DNA of 64,000 nt from Bordetella sp. LUAb4 (lineage in GTDB: Bacteria; Pseudomonadota; Gammaproteobacteria; Burkholderiales; Burkholderiaceae_B). The notes beneath the pieces are model-generated. The model saw nothing but the letters and a program-made list of their open reading frames with translations, did not search any database and was not told where the DNA came from. Positions 1-8,773 of the stretch are shown here, piece by piece. The number at the start of each line of letters is the position of its first letter. Positions within the stretch are counted from its first letter, which is position 1. The stretch lies in NCBI RefSeq assembly GCF_021325795.1, contig NZ_JAHPZX010000002.1, forward strand, positions 930,001-994,000, given 5' to 3'. The position numbers and the translations under genes were made by a program.

Positions 1-98
1 CGGGATGGCCAGCGCAAGGCTGGCGGCTTGAAGTCCCGTCCATCCCCTTCCCGCCCTTGCTGTTCATGCGGCACGCATAGAACCAAAAGGTACGAATC

Positions 99-335
99 AT
101 GGCACGTAAATGCCAAGTTACGGGCAAGGGCCCGATGGTGGGCAACAACGTTTCCCACGCGAACAACAAGACGAAGCGCCGCTTCCTGCCCAACCTGCAA
201 TCGCGCCGGTTCTGGGTTGAAAGCGAAAACCGCTGGGTGCGTCTGCGCGTGACGACCCGTGCCCTGCGCACCATCGACAAGAACGGCATCGACGCCGTGC
301 TGGCCGACATGCGCGCCCGCGGCGAACGCGTCTAA
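99..335 (+). CDS. rpmB: 50S ribosomal protein L28
   Basis: Component of the large ribosomal subunit. The 78-residue product opens [12 protein letters not shown] and carries the family's [11 protein letters not shown] segment followed by basic residues; this is the usual L28 length. An AAAGG ribosome binding site lies about 8 bases ahead of the ATG. rpmG follows 48 bases downstream, the usual bacterial rpmB-rpmG pair, and both probably share the terminator after rpmG. The 98 bases upstream hold no gene and presumably carry the promoter, although no clean -35/-10 pair was picked out. Confidence 0.97.
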   Translation: MARKCQVTGKGPMVGNNVSHANNKTKRRFLPNLQSRRFWVESENRWVRLRVTTRALRTIDKNGIDAVLADMRARGERV

Positions 336-383
336 ACGCCCGCTACCCGCGTCTGAACCCACTACTTCTTCCAGGAGCGCGAC

Positions 384-551
384 ATGGCCAAAGGCATCCG
401 CGAAAAAATCAAGCTCGAGTCGACCGCCGGCACGGGTCACTTCTACACCACCACGAAAAACAAGCGCAACATGCCGGAAAAAATGCTGATCAAGAAATTT
501 GATCCGGTTGCCCGCAAGCACGTGGACTACAAGGAAACCAAGCTCAAGTAA
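384..551 (+). CDS. rpmG: 50S ribosomal protein L33
   Basis: Large-subunit ribosomal protein of 55 residues beginning [20 protein letters not shown], followed by the conserved [14 protein letters not shown]-type stretch. It has no zinc-binding cysteine pairs, so it is the C-minus form that does not need zinc. AGGAG lies 7 bases before the ATG. It ends 22 bases before a strong hairpin terminator, closing the rpmB-rpmG operon. Confidence 0.97.
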   Translation: MAKGIREKIKLESTAGTGHFYTTTKNKRNMPEKMLIKKFDPVARKHVDYKETKLK

Positions 552-573
552 TCGAGCCTGGATTTCGCCCGGA

Positions 574-617
574 ACGGGCCGACGCAGAATCTGCGTCGGC
601 CCGTTTTGTTTTTGTGC
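574..617 (+). terminator. Rho-independent terminator of rpmBG
   Basis: A 15-base arm (574-588) is perfectly complementary to 590-604, and the T-rich run TTTTGTTTTTG follows. Its place directly after rpmG supports termination of the ribosomal-protein operon. Confidence 0.9.
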
Positions 618-713
618 TCGTCGCGTCGCCAAACCTGGACGCGGCGACCGCGTGGACCCGCGCGGCGGGCATGCGCCACCGCGCGATTTTTCCGACACCA
701 AATTAGCCAAATA

Positions 714-754
714 CGGCCGGATTTCTAGCGGATCCAGCCGTTTTCTTTTGTTTT
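714..754 (+). terminator. Possible second terminator
   Basis: CGGCCGGAT (714-722) pairs with ATCCAGCCG (732-740) with one mismatch across a 9-base loop, and TTTTCTTTTGTTTT follows. It could be a backup terminator for rpmBG or an attenuator ahead of the glycosyltransferase gene. The stem is imperfect, so this is tentative. Confidence 0.45.
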
Positions 755-894
755 CACGCTTTCGATGCAGTAGTCCTGTTGCCACAGGGGAACAAGGGGA
801 TTTTTCGGACAGACAAAGCTCGTCTCGGCCGCCAACATGCGGCGGCCCACACATCCCGCCTTACGAATACGGCGCGAGCTTTCTCGATTCGATC

Positions 895-2472
895 ATGACC
901 GACCTCTCTTTGCCCTCTCAACCCTCCCAGAGCCATACCCAGGCATTGGCCGACCGGGAAACCGTCCGGCTGGCGCTGCTGCTGGCCGTTCACACCCTCA
1001 TCTGGACCGTGGGTGCCTGGCTGTATCGCACCAACCTCGATACGGCCACCGACATGCTCGAAAACTATGTCTGGGGCATCGAATGGCAGCCCGGCTATTA
1101 CAAGCATCCGCCCGCCTTCGCCTGGATGGCCGCCAGCTGGTTCAAGCTCTTTCCCCGCACGGACCTGGCGTATTTCGCGCTGTCCAGCTTGAACGCCACA
1201 TTGGGGCTCTGCGGCATCGTGGCGCTCGCGCGCCGCTTCCTGCCCATGCGCGATGCGCTCATCGTGGGCCTGGCAATGGCAGTCACGCCGATCTACACGA
1301 CGCTGGCCATCAAGTTCAATGCCAATACGGTGTTGTTGTCCTTGTGGCCGTGGGCGGCCTACTTCTTCGTGCGCTATGTGCAGACCGGCACCTGGAAATC
1401 CGCGCTGGCGCTAGGCGCGGCCGCGGCCCTGGCGATGCTGGGCAAGTATTTTTCCATCACGCTGCTGGCGGGCCTGGGTCTGGCGGGTCTCATGCGGCCG
1501 GCGTGGCGCGCGCAGTTGCTGCGGCCGCGCACCCTGCTGGCCGTGCTGGCCGGCACGGTGGTGCTGGGGCCGCACCTGATCTGGCTCGTGCAAAACAACT
1601 TCCCCACTTTCGCCTATGCGGATGAGCGTATCCAGGAAATCAGCGATCCCTTCCATGTGATGCTGCTGGAGAAAATACCCTACGCCTTGACGCAGCTCGC
1701 CTACCTTTTGCCCGCCATGGCTTTCCTGGTGCTGCTGCTCCCGCGCCGTCGCCTGGCGGCGTTTGGAACGATGCTGCGTTCTCTCTTGCGGCCGTCGCTC
1801 GACCGCAACCTGTGGTGGCTGTCCATGGGGACCTTCTTCGCGGTCTGCGCCGTTTCGGTGCTGACGCGCACGCACCTGTCGGCGCTGTGGGGCAATACGC
1901 AATGGTTCGCGATCGTGATTTTGTGGGTGGTCGCCCTCGAACAGCGCGGCCTTGAACTGGATACGCGCGGCATCGTGCGCGGCATGACGGTGTATTGGGT
2001 GCTGGTGCTGGCCTTGTCGGCCGTGCTCGGCTACGCGGACGCGGCACGCCATCATCGGGGAGCGATCGAGCCGCGCGCGGAGCTGGCCCATGCCGCGCGC
2101 CAGCTGTGGCAGGAACGCGTCGGACTGCCCCTTGCCATCGTCACCGGCAACGACAAGGAAGCCAAAGCCATCGCCTTTTACGGCCACAACCTGACGCATT
2201 ATTGGGACATGTACGAGCCCGGCAATACGCCCTGGGTGGGCCGTGCCGACGTGTTGCGTGAGGGCGCGCTGTTCGTCTGCCGCAGCAGCGACGACGACTG
2301 CGCGAAAATCGCGGCAGCCTTTACCCGCGCGCGGCCCATTGCCATGACCGTGCACAAGCAGGCTTGGGGACTGCGCTTGCCGGACTACCGCTACAAGGTA
2401 TTCCTGCTGCCGCCAACCGGGTGGCATGAAGCGGCGTCCCCCGCGGCGGCTGGATCGAAGTCGACGTCATAG
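895..2472 (+). CDS. ArnT/PMT-like membrane glycosyltransferase (GT39 family)
   Basis: Predicted polytopic inner-membrane glycosyltransferase of about 525 residues. Such enzymes move a sugar from a polyprenyl-phosphate donor to lipid A, protein or another envelope acceptor; the substrate here is unknown. After the first membrane segment comes DTATDMLENYVWGIEWQPGY followed by YKHPPAFAW. An acidic periplasmic loop followed by YKHPP is typical of the PMT_2/ArnT group. Many hydrophobic helices follow (roughly residues 25-400), then a soluble C-terminal domain. The ATG at 895 is chosen because the protein then starts MTDLSLPSQPSQ and reaches its first helix near residue 24. The frame is open back to 499, but the extension is low-quality sequence overlapping a terminator. 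There is no strong ribosome binding site. Confidence 0.8.
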   Translation: MTDLSLPSQPSQSHTQALADRETVRLALLLAVHTLIWTVGAWLYRTNLDTATDMLENYVWGIEWQPGYYKHPPAFAWMAASWFKLFPRTDLAYFALSSLNATLGLCGIVALARRFLPMRDALIVGLAMAVTPIYTTLAIKFNANTVLLSLWPWAAYFFVRYVQTGTWKSALALGAAAALAMLGKYFSITLLAGLGLAGLMRPAWRAQLLRPRTLLAVLAGTVVLGPHLIWLVQNNFPTFAYADERIQEISDPFHVMLLEKIPYALTQLAYLLPAMAFLVLLLPRRRLAAFGTMLRSLLRPSLDRNLWWLSMGTFFAVCAVSVLTRTHLSALWGNTQWFAIVILWVVALEQRGLELDTRGIVRGMTVYWVLVLALSAVLGYADAARHHRGAIEPRAELAHAARQLWQERVGLPLAIVTGNDKEAKAIAFYGHNLTHYWDMYEPGNTPWVGRADVLREGALFVCRSSDDDCAKIAAAFTRARPIAMTVHKQAWGLRLPDYRYKVFLLPPTGWHEAASPAAAGSKSTS

Positions 2473-2591
2473 GGCCGCGGCGCGATCGCCGGCATTCGCC
2501 GCCCCTGCGAAGCCCCGGACGGTTATAGTAGGCCGCGATCGCGTAGCCCCTGGCTGGCGCTGATACGTTCCACTCCCGGTCCGGTTCATCC

Positions 2592-4070
2592 ATGACGTTC
2601 TTCCTTTTGCCACGCCTGCGCTGGCTGGCGACGCTCTGCCTGTTGTCCTCCTCGCTCGGTGCTGTCGCCGCGCCGGCCGCTTCGGCCGGGCCCACCACGC
2701 CCGCCCGCGGCAAGCCGGCCAAGGCCGTGCCTGCACCCGTGCCCGTCCTGCGCATCGGGGAAATCAACACGTACAAGAAGCAGCCGGATTTCTCCCAGCC
2801 CTATCGGCGCGGCTGGGAGCTGGCGCTGGCGCAGATCAACGCGGATGGCGGCTTGCTGGGGCAGAAAGTGGAGATCCTGTCGCGCGACGACCAGGGCGTG
2901 GTCGACGATGCGGTCAAGGCGGCACAGGCGCTGGTGGACCAGGACAAGGTCACCGCCATCTTCGGCGGCTATTCGTCCGAGGTCGGCCTGGGGCTGGCCC
3001 ATTACGCCGTCGAGAACAAAGTCTTTTATCTGGCGGTGGCGCCTTTGACGCAGCGCCTGACCTGGCAGGAAGGCAATCGCTACACCTGGCGCCTGCGCCC
3101 CGCCGCCTGGATGCAGGCCGCCGCGATAGCGCCCAAGGCCCTGGGCCAGCGCAAGCCCCGCTGGGCGCTGGTGTATCGCGACGACGAATCGGACCGCGCC
3201 ACGGCCGACGCCTTCAAGTCGCTGATGAAAACCTTCCAGAAGGTGGAGTTCGTCTACGACACGCCGCAAGCCAAGGACAAGTTCGATGCGGAAGCCCTGG
3301 TGACGGCGATCGCGCAGACCAAACCGGACGCGATATTCAATATGTTGACGGGCGATGCCTTGCGGCTATTCGTCGGCGCCGGCAACGCGCAGCAGCTGTT
3401 TGAACAGAGACCCGTCGTGTCCTTGTTCACCGGCGATCCGGAAAACCTGCAGGCGCTGGGAGGCCTTGCACCGGCCGACTGGATCGTCACCGGATATCCC
3501 CGTGATGCCGTCGACACGCCGGCCAACCAGGCATTCGTCAAGGCATACACCGACAAGTATGGCAGCCCGCCGCAAACGGCCTCGGTGCTGGGCTATTCGG
3601 CTTTGATGTCACTGGCGGCCGGCATCAAGCGCGCCGGCTCGGCCGATGCGGAGCAACTCTCCACCGCCTTCGCCAAGCTGCAGGTCAGCACGCCTTTTGG
3701 CGACATCGAATACCGCGCCATCGATCACCAATCCACGTTGGGAATGTGGCTGGGCTATACCAGCCGCATCGACGGCGTCGACGGGATGGACCGCTACGTC
3801 TACCTGGGCGGCGCGCGCCTGCAGCCACTGGACGAACACATCCGTCGCCTGCGCCCGGGCACGGCAGAACGGGCGCCCCGAGGTGCCGGGGAGGCGCCGG
3901 TCGCAGCCACGACGGCGTCCACCACAACCGCAACCGCGGCCGATGCGCCGTCGCCCGCAACCCTGGTCCCGCCGCCCGGCATGGATCGCACGCATGCACC
4001 GCAAGCCCTGCCAACGTGGCCCGGGGACTTAGCCGACAAGCGCTCACCGCTACTGCCGCCGGTGCACTGA
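2592..4070 (+). CDS. Periplasmic branched-chain-amino-acid-type substrate-binding protein
   Basis: A 492-residue type I periplasmic binding protein (Peripla_BP_6/LivJ-like). A signal peptide is visible at residues 1-27, with hydrophobic LATLCLLSSSLGAVAAPAA. Then come LRIGEINTYKKQPDFSQPYRRG near 53-75, INADGGLLGQKVEI, and the fold's recurrent IFGGYSSEVGLG and GYPRDAVDTPANQAFVKAY segments. It stands alone: no LivH/M/G/F permease or ATPase genes are adjacent. The ligand cannot be read from sequence. The last roughly 80 residues are an Ala/Thr/Pro-rich low-complexity tail not expected of the family, perhaps a disordered extension. Confidence 0.8.
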   Translation: MTFFLLPRLRWLATLCLLSSSLGAVAAPAASAGPTTPARGKPAKAVPAPVPVLRIGEINTYKKQPDFSQPYRRGWELALAQINADGGLLGQKVEILSRDDQGVVDDAVKAAQALVDQDKVTAIFGGYSSEVGLGLAHYAVENKVFYLAVAPLTQRLTWQEGNRYTWRLRPAAWMQAAAIAPKALGQRKPRWALVYRDDESDRATADAFKSLMKTFQKVEFVYDTPQAKDKFDAEALVTAIAQTKPDAIFNMLTGDALRLFVGAGNAQQLFEQRPVVSLFTGDPENLQALGGLAPADWIVTGYPRDAVDTPANQAFVKAYTDKYGSPPQTASVLGYSALMSLAAGIKRAGSADAEQLSTAFAKLQVSTPFGDIEYRAIDHQSTLGMWLGYTSRIDGVDGMDRYVYLGGARLQPLDEHIRRLRPGTAERAPRGAGEAPVAATTASTTTATAADAPSPATLVPPPGMDRTHAPQALPTWPGDLADKRSPLLPPVH

Positions 4071-4100
4071 ACAGCCCGGGCAAACCAGAGCCATCCGCCC

Positions 4101-4562
4101 TCAGGACCCCAGCAGATGGCTGCGCAGTTCGTTGAGGGTCTTGATCATCTCGCCAGCCTCTTCCAGGCTGCATTGAGCAGCCTTGCCCACGCCTGCGGGC
4201 ACCGCCCCGGCTTTGCGCTTCAAGGCGCGGCCCGCATCGGTCAAGGACACGATGACCTGCCGTTCGTCGGCCACCGCCCGCACCCGCGCGATGAAGCCGG
4301 CCGCTTCCAGCCTTTTCAGCAACGGCGTCAACGTGGCGGAATCCAGGAACAAGCGTTCGCCTATGGCCGACACGGTCACGCCGTCCTGCTCCCACAACAC
4401 CAGCATCACCAGGTATTGCGGATAAGTCAGGCCCATGTCCGCCAGCAAGCGGCGATAAACCTTGCTCATCGCCAACTGCGTCGAGTACAGGGAAAAACAG
4501 AGCTGGTTGTCCAGCAACAGCGCTGCCGCGCCATCCAGCTTGGGAGAGGAAGAATGTGCCAT
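4101..4562 (-). CDS. ohrR: OhrR, organic-hydroperoxide-sensing MarR-family repressor
   Basis: A 153-residue MarR-family winged-helix regulator. [12 protein letters not shown] places a reactive cysteine at residue 22, and a second cysteine sits at 131. This matches the two-cysteine OhrR type in which peroxide oxidation of the N-terminal cysteine, followed by a disulfide, releases DNA. The winged helix spans roughly residues 45-115 ([43 protein letters not shown]). The presumed target, ohr, lies 0.9 kb away on the same strand, with a DUF4148 gene on the opposite strand between them. It is convergent with the binding-protein gene, 30 bases apart. Confidence 0.92.
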   Translation of the reverse strand: MAHSSSPKLDGAAALLLDNQLCFSLYSTQLAMSKVYRRLLADMGLTYPQYLVMLVLWEQDGVTVSAIGERLFLDSATLTPLLKRLEAAGFIARVRAVADERQVIVSLTDAGRALKRKAGAVPAGVGKAAQCSLEEAGEMIKTLNELRSHLLGS

Positions 4563-4575
4563 TCAGCGATAGTAG

Positions 4576-4587
4576 ATCGCGCGCGAT
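4576..4587. promoter_or_regulatory. 12-bp palindrome just upstream of ohrR
   Basis: ATCGCGCGCGAT is a perfect palindrome centred about 20 bases ahead of the ohrR start codon, where an autoregulatory operator could sit. It does not resemble the AT-rich OhrR boxes described elsewhere, so the assignment is weak. Confidence 0.2.
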
Positions 4588-4812
4588 ACAAGTGCCAGCG
4601 GCAGCCTTAGCACCGAGATGTTTCTGCCACTATTCCCGCCCAATCCACGACTCCTATGAAATATTCTGCCGTTTTTGGAAAGATGCTTTCTATTCGTACG
4701 GGTTTATCCTTATAACGATCCGGCTCAGAATGCAGGCCATGGATGAGGCGAACACGCCCACGCTAACAAGCGCGATCCCGAAACCAAGCCAACAATTCAC
4801 GGAGAGCCAATC

Positions 4813-5214
4813 ATGAAAACCCGTACCCTGAGCCTCGGCATTGCCGCCCTGTCGTTCGCCCTGTTGGGCACCGCCCAAGCTGGCCCCGCCGGCTTCGGCG
4901 ACACCAACAACCAGCCTTTCCAGGGCGTTTATGGCGCTTCCGAAGGCCACGCGCTGAGCCGCGCCGAAGTGGTTCAACAACTGCAGCAGGCCAAGGCCGC
5001 CGGCTATCAGACCGTCGCCGAACTCAATGCCACGCCCTTCCAGGCCGCGACCGACAGCAACGTCACGCGCGCCCAGGTTGCCCAGCAAGTCGACGCCGCC
5101 CCGGGCGCTACCGCCTTTGGCGACTCCGACAACCAGCCGTTCCAAGGCGTGTACGCCAGTACCCCGTCGAACACGCAATCGGCTCAGGCCAACGACGGTA
5201 CCTACGTCCGTTGA
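4813..5214 (+). CDS. Secreted DUF4148-family small protein
   Basis: A 133-residue exported protein of unknown function from a family common in Burkholderiales. The signal peptide MKTRTLSLGIAALSFALLGT ends at AQA-G near residue 23. The mature part carries an internal duplication: FGDTNNQPFQGVYG at residues 28-41 and FGDSDNQPFQGVYA at 102-115. A helix of the LSRAEVVQQLQQAKAAGY type lies between, which is the DUF4148 signature. A GGAGAG ribosome binding site precedes the ATG. A hairpin terminator follows at 5261. It lies between ohrR and ohr but on the opposite strand. Confidence 0.85.
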   Translation: MKTRTLSLGIAALSFALLGTAQAGPAGFGDTNNQPFQGVYGASEGHALSRAEVVQQLQQAKAAGYQTVAELNATPFQAATDSNVTRAQVAQQVDAAPGATAFGDSDNQPFQGVYASTPSNTQSAQANDGTYVR

Positions 5215-5260
5215 AGAAGGGTTGAGTGAGCGCCCAAAAGGCGCTTACCCGACCCAGACA

Positions 5261-5302
5261 CAAGGGCCGTCCGCGACATTCGCGGACGGCCCTTGCCTTT
5301 GC
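5261..5302 (+). terminator. Hairpin terminator after the DUF4148 gene
   Basis: A perfect 15-base stem (5261-5275 with 5281-5295) closes on a 5-base ACATT loop and is followed by CCTTTGC. The U-tract is poor but the stem is very stable. It sits 46 bases after the stop codon. Confidence 0.65.
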
Positions 5303-5455
5303 TACGGCGCCCCGCATCCTCACGAGTCTGTGCTGAGAATCGCGCGACCGGAGGCCGTACCGGACAGGCTGTTCTGTCAGCGATGCCGCCCCAACCAAGG
5401 TTCCGTGCTGAGAACCCGTGGCAAGACGCCGCACTGAAGCCAGCCCCCCTCCTGC

Positions 5456-5881
5456 TCAGACGATGGTCAGCGTCACGTCGATGTTGCCGCGCGTCGCATT
5501 CGAGTACGGGCAAACGGTGTGCGCCTTTTCAACCAGCTCGCGCGCCTTGGCGGCATCCACGCCCGGCAAGGAAATCTTCAGTTCCACTTCGATGCCGAAA
5601 CCGCCGGGAATCTGGCCGATACCCACTTCGCCGGTGATGCTGGCGTCGGCGGGCAGGGCGAATTTCTCCTGGCTGGCGACGAACTTCAACGCGCCGATGA
5701 AGCAAGCCGAATAACCGGCCGCGAACAATTGCTCGGGATTGGTGCCGTTACCGCCCGCGCCGCCCAACTCACGCGGCGTGGTCAATTTCACATCCAACAC
5801 GTTATCCGACGAAACGGCACGGCCGTCACGGCCGCCGGTTGCAGTGGCTTGAGCGCGATACAGAACTTTTTCGATCGACAT
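5456..5881 (-). CDS. ohr: Ohr, organic hydroperoxide reductase (OsmC superfamily)
   Basis: Thiol peroxidase of 141 residues that reduces organic and fatty-acid hydroperoxides, normally recycled by lipoylated proteins. Both catalytic cysteines are visible: [14 protein letters not shown] and [13 protein letters not shown]. The conserved [24 protein letters not shown] region is present. The start at 5881 (MSIEKVLY) is chosen because GGAG lies 6 bases upstream and the length fits the family; an in-frame ATG at 5899 would add six residues. Presumably repressed by OhrR encoded downstream on the same strand. Confidence 0.94.
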   Translation of the reverse strand: MSIEKVLYRAQATATGGRDGRAVSSDNVLDVKLTTPRELGGAGGNGTNPEQLFAAGYSACFIGALKFVASQEKFALPADASITGEVGIGQIPGGFGIEVELKISLPGVDAAKARELVEKAHTVCPYSNATRGNIDVTLTIV

Positions 5882-5974
5882 GGAAGACTCCGTTTTCATG
5901 TGGGTTGATGATCGCTCCGATCGCGCCGGGCCAGCCTATCCGTCCCGTGTTCGCTACGATTCGTGCGTCCATGT

Positions 5975-5994
5975 GTGCATATTAAATAGCGCAC
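5975..5994. promoter_or_regulatory. Candidate OhrR operator upstream of ohr
   Basis: GTGCATATTAAATAGCGCAC has GTGC/GCAC arms around an AT-rich core, about 95 bases upstream of the ohr start, in an AT-rich stretch unlike its surroundings. It is an imperfect dyad of the right size for a MarR-family dimer. Assignment to OhrR rests on position only. Confidence 0.3.
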
Positions 5995-6020
5995 GATTCT
6001 TTTGCAAGCGATTTTTTAGT

Positions 6021-6059
6021 GCAAGAAAAGGCGGCCGCGAGATTGCGCTCGCGGCCGCC
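6021..6059 (-). terminator. Terminator of the KGG stress-protein gene
   Basis: On the minus strand a 12-base GC stem (6048-6059 with 6030-6041) closes on a 6-base loop and is followed by CTTTTCTTGC. It lies 17 bases beyond the stop of the KGG gene. Confidence 0.8.
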
Positions 6060-6076
6060 CCCTTTGCCGTATCAGC

Positions 6077-6364
6077 TCAACGCCCCTCCTGTTCATCCGC
6101 CTCTTCCGGCGCGGCGGCATCCGGCGCACCTGCATTGGCATCGGGACCGGCCTTGCGGGCAGCCTCGGCATCGCGTTGTTCCTTGCTACCCGCATGGCGC
6201 TTGGCCGCTGCGGCCCGCGCTTCCTGAGAATTGAATCGATGAGCCTTGCCCAGGCGGTGCGCGGCACGCCCCCCTTGCGCAGCGATCTCTCGCTGGAATT
6301 CGGGACCCATTGCAGCAAAACCTCGTGGCTTGCGCGGCGCTTTTTGCTCGGTGTTGTCGGTCAT
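6077..6364 (-). CDS. KGG-motif general stress protein
   Basis: A 95-residue, highly hydrophilic protein. KPRGFAAMGPEFQREIAAQGG followed by RAAHRLGKAHRFNSQEARAA is the repeated Gly-Gly/KGG pattern of YciG/GsiB-like stress-induced proteins, which are thought to be hydrophilin-like protectants. The C-terminal third is Ala/Glu/Asp-rich and probably disordered. AGGGG lies 7 bases before the ATG, and a terminator follows closely. Upstream is a 418-base gap shared with the divergent MarR gene. Confidence 0.75.
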   Translation of the reverse strand: MTDNTEQKAPRKPRGFAAMGPEFQREIAAQGGRAAHRLGKAHRFNSQEARAAAAKRHAGSKEQRDAEAARKAGPDANAGAPDAAAPEEADEQEGR

Positions 6365-6782
6365 GTCTATGCCCCTGTAGGTGTCTCTCGCCCAGTTGCG
6401 GTGACTGCATCGTCCGTACCAACCCCCTCAGCTTGCCCGGTTGATATGCCGGGCGCATCAAGGATCAGCAAGGCTTACGCCGTCATGTAGGGCTTACCGC
6501 GGCGCGGCAAACCCCGTGTCAGGATGTTCCCGACGGCACTTTCATCGGCCTGCTCCTCAGCCGCGACTTGTCCGCCTCGCCCGTTGGGTACGCAAGCGGC
6601 TTGCCCGGGGGCCTAGTTGGCACCCGGGCTATCGGGTGGGCATCCCGCAAACAGTCGGCAAGGATTGACACGGCCGGTCTTCAGCAATTATCTTTACGTC
6701 AAAATATTCGATATCAAAATAAGTTTTTTGACGCCGCCTGTCAGTCCCTTGCCTGGCAAGGCATGGCCATCAGACATCGCAC
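6365..6782. other. Divergent intergenic region (KGG gene / marR)
   Basis: No supported gene; short open frames here lack ribosome binding sites and family features. The right end (6680-6730) is markedly AT-rich and probably holds the marR promoter. A 7-bp GCCCGGG/CCCGGGC inverted repeat lies at 6603-6629. Confidence 0.5.
6699..6721 (+). promoter_or_regulatory. Direct repeat TCAAAATA x2 upstream of marR
   Basis: TCAAAATA occurs at 6699-6706 and 6714-6721, 15 bases apart, flanking ATTCGATA in an AT-rich block 60-85 bases before the marR start. It may be part of the promoter or an operator for the MarR protein. Function is inferred from position. Confidence 0.3.
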
Positions 6783-7322
6783 ATGACTTCTTCCCCGCTA
6801 TCCGCAGACACGTCCGACTTTGTCGACCACATCCTGACGCAATGGGGCGCGGCCCGGCCCGACCTGCCTATTGGCCCCATGGCTGTCTTCAGCCGGCTGT
6901 TCCGCCTGCAAGCCGTGGCATCGCGCGATATCGATCGCTGCCTGCGGCCACTTGGCGTCAATCCCGGTGAATTCGACGTCATCGCCACCCTGACCCGCCA
7001 TGGCCCGCCCCACGCCCTGAGCCCGCAGCGATTGGCCGAATCCTTGCTACTGTCATCCGGTGCGATGACCAACCGTCTCGACCGTCTGGAGCAGGCGGGC
7101 CTGGTGGCGCGCCAGCCCAATCCCGACGACCGCCGAGGCATCATCGTGACCCTGACCGACCAGGGACAGCAAACCGCCGACGCGGTGCTACGCGCCTACC
7201 TGGGCATCCTCGATCAGATGCTGGCCCCCTTGACGCCCGACCGCCGCCAGATCCTGGCGGACCTGTTGCGCGAATTGCTGCTGGCTCATGACCGCCAGGC
7301 GCCAGGCGGGATAAAGCCCTGA
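6783..7322 (+). CDS. MarR-family transcriptional regulator
   Basis: A 179-residue MarR-type winged-helix protein. The DNA-binding region is at about residues 60-125: VNPGEFDVIATLTRHGPP, LLLSSGAMTNRLDRLEQAGL and the wing NPDDRRGIIVTLTDQG. Helices for dimerisation lie on both sides. It has no obvious redox cysteine, so it more likely responds to a small ligand. The MFS exporter gene starts 140 bases downstream on the same strand, suggesting that this regulator controls that exporter, an arrangement common in drug or metabolite efflux. Confidence 0.85.
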   Translation: MTSSPLSADTSDFVDHILTQWGAARPDLPIGPMAVFSRLFRLQAVASRDIDRCLRPLGVNPGEFDVIATLTRHGPPHALSPQRLAESLLLSSGAMTNRLDRLEQAGLVARQPNPDDRRGIIVTLTDQGQQTADAVLRAYLGILDQMLAPLTPDRRQILADLLRELLLAHDRQAPGGIKP

Positions 7323-7462
7323 ACGAAAGCGGCTTGCAACGATTACACGCTTCTCCCTTACACGTTGAAGCTCACGTTCCAGATTCACCTTGAAGATTCA
7401 CGCTCCCGATTTACGCACCCCGCTCCCACACATCCCGCTCCAACGTTCCCTCATTCCCCGCC

Positions 7463-8692
7463 ATGCCTCATCAACACACTTCCGCTCCGCCGCTGCTGAC
7501 GCACGCCATGGTGCTGCTGATGGCCGTCGCCACCGGCCTGATCATTGCCAGTAATTACTACGCGCAACCCCTGCTGCACGCCATCGGCAGCGAATACGGT
7601 CTCACCGAGGCCGGCGCCGCCATCATCGTGACGGTGGCCCAAAGCAGCTATGCCATCGGCCTGTTGCTGCTGGTGCCCCTGGGCGATCGCCTGGAACGGC
7701 GTGGTTTGATCACTTCCCTGACACTGATCGCGGCCGCCGGCCAGGCGCTCGTCGCCTACGGCCCTGGCGTGGGCAGCATCCTGGCCGGTACGGCCATCAC
7801 CGGCGCCACGTCGGTGGTGGCCCAGGTCATGGTGCCCTTCGCCGCCACCTTGGCGGCGCCCCAGGAACGGGGCCGCGTCGTCGGCACCATCATGAGCGGC
7901 CTGTTGCTGGGCATCCTGTTGGGCCGCACCGTGTCGGGCTTTCTGTCCGACCTGGGCGACTGGCGCACCGTCTACCAGGTCGCCGCCGTCCTGCTGGTCT
8001 TCGTCGCGGCGAGCTTGCGATGGGTGCTGCCGCGCCACGCAGGCACGTCGACCATGGGCTATTTCGCCTTGGTGCGCTCGGTCGGCACGCTGTTCGCGCA
8101 GGAGCCGCTGTTCCGGGCCCGCAGCCTGATCGGCGCGCTGACCTTCGCCCAGTTCAGCGTGCTGTGGACCTCGCTGACCTTCCTGCTGGTAAGCCCTCCC
8201 TTTGGATACTCGAACAGCACGATCGGGCTGTTCGGCCTGGCCGGCGCCGCCGGTGCCGCGGCGGCACGCCTCTTCGGCCGCATGGCCGACCGCGGCCACG
8301 CCAACCGCAGCACGCGCTTCGGCCTGTGGCTGCTGCTGCTGTCCTGGCCCTTGTTGTGGTGGGGCGGCGTCTCGGTCCTGGGACTGTTATTGGGCATCCT
8401 GCTGCTGGATCTTGCCATCCAGGCCGTCCACGTGACCAACCAGACCTGCATCTATCGCTTGCAGCCGGAAGCCCGCAGCCGTTTGGCAGCCGGCTACATG
8501 ACCTCTTACTTCATCGGCGGGGCCGCCGGATCCCTGGCGTCGGCGGCGGCATACACCCATGCCGGCTGGCTGGGCGTCTGCGGCCTGGGCCTGGGTCTGA
8601 GCGTGGTGGCGCTGCTTTACGGCAGCCTGGCGCCGAACGCACGTCCGGTGGAAATCACCCCTGAAACGGCCCCTCGCCCTAAGGCCGCCTAG
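7463..8692 (+). CDS. MFS transporter (sugar-efflux/drug-export-like)
   Basis: A 409-residue major facilitator with about 12 hydrophobic helices. After the first helix comes SNYYAQPLLHAIGSEYGLT, and the cytoplasmic loop motif A between helices 2 and 3 reads GDRLERRGLI. Both are typical of a group of proteobacterial MFS exporters with an N-terminal NYYxQPLL motif. Substrate unknown; the adjacent upstream MarR regulator points to inducible efflux. The start follows a T/C-rich leader with no strong ribosome binding site. Confidence 0.85.
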   Translation: MPHQHTSAPPLLTHAMVLLMAVATGLIIASNYYAQPLLHAIGSEYGLTEAGAAIIVTVAQSSYAIGLLLLVPLGDRLERRGLITSLTLIAAAGQALVAYGPGVGSILAGTAITGATSVVAQVMVPFAATLAAPQERGRVVGTIMSGLLLGILLGRTVSGFLSDLGDWRTVYQVAAVLLVFVAASLRWVLPRHAGTSTMGYFALVRSVGTLFAQEPLFRARSLIGALTFAQFSVLWTSLTFLLVSPPFGYSNSTIGLFGLAGAAGAAAARLFGRMADRGHANRSTRFGLWLLLLSWPLLWWGGVSVLGLLLGILLLDLAIQAVHVTNQTCIYRLQPEARSRLAAGYMTSYFIGGAAGSLASAAAYTHAGWLGVCGLGLGLSVVALLYGSLAPNARPVEITPETAPRPKAA

Positions 8693-8773
8693 CAGAACCT
8701 ATAATCGAGGGTTTTGATCGTCCGCCGCCCGGGCCCGGTCCCCGGCGGCCCCTTTTTCCGGTCCATGGAACTC

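Larger units (their letters stand above)
552..894. other. Intergenic region between rpmG and the glycosyltransferase gene
   Basis: This gap holds the rpmBG terminator and a second hairpin with a T-run. The plus-strand reading frame of the next gene is open through part of it, but that stretch is arginine- and proline-rich and unlike a membrane protein N-terminus, so it was not counted as coding. No clear promoter was identified. Confidence 0.6.

Noticed and set aside
499-894. N-terminal extension of the glycosyltransferase frame
   Set aside because: It would translate the rpmBG terminator, is Arg/Pro-rich, and places the first membrane helix far from the N-terminus.
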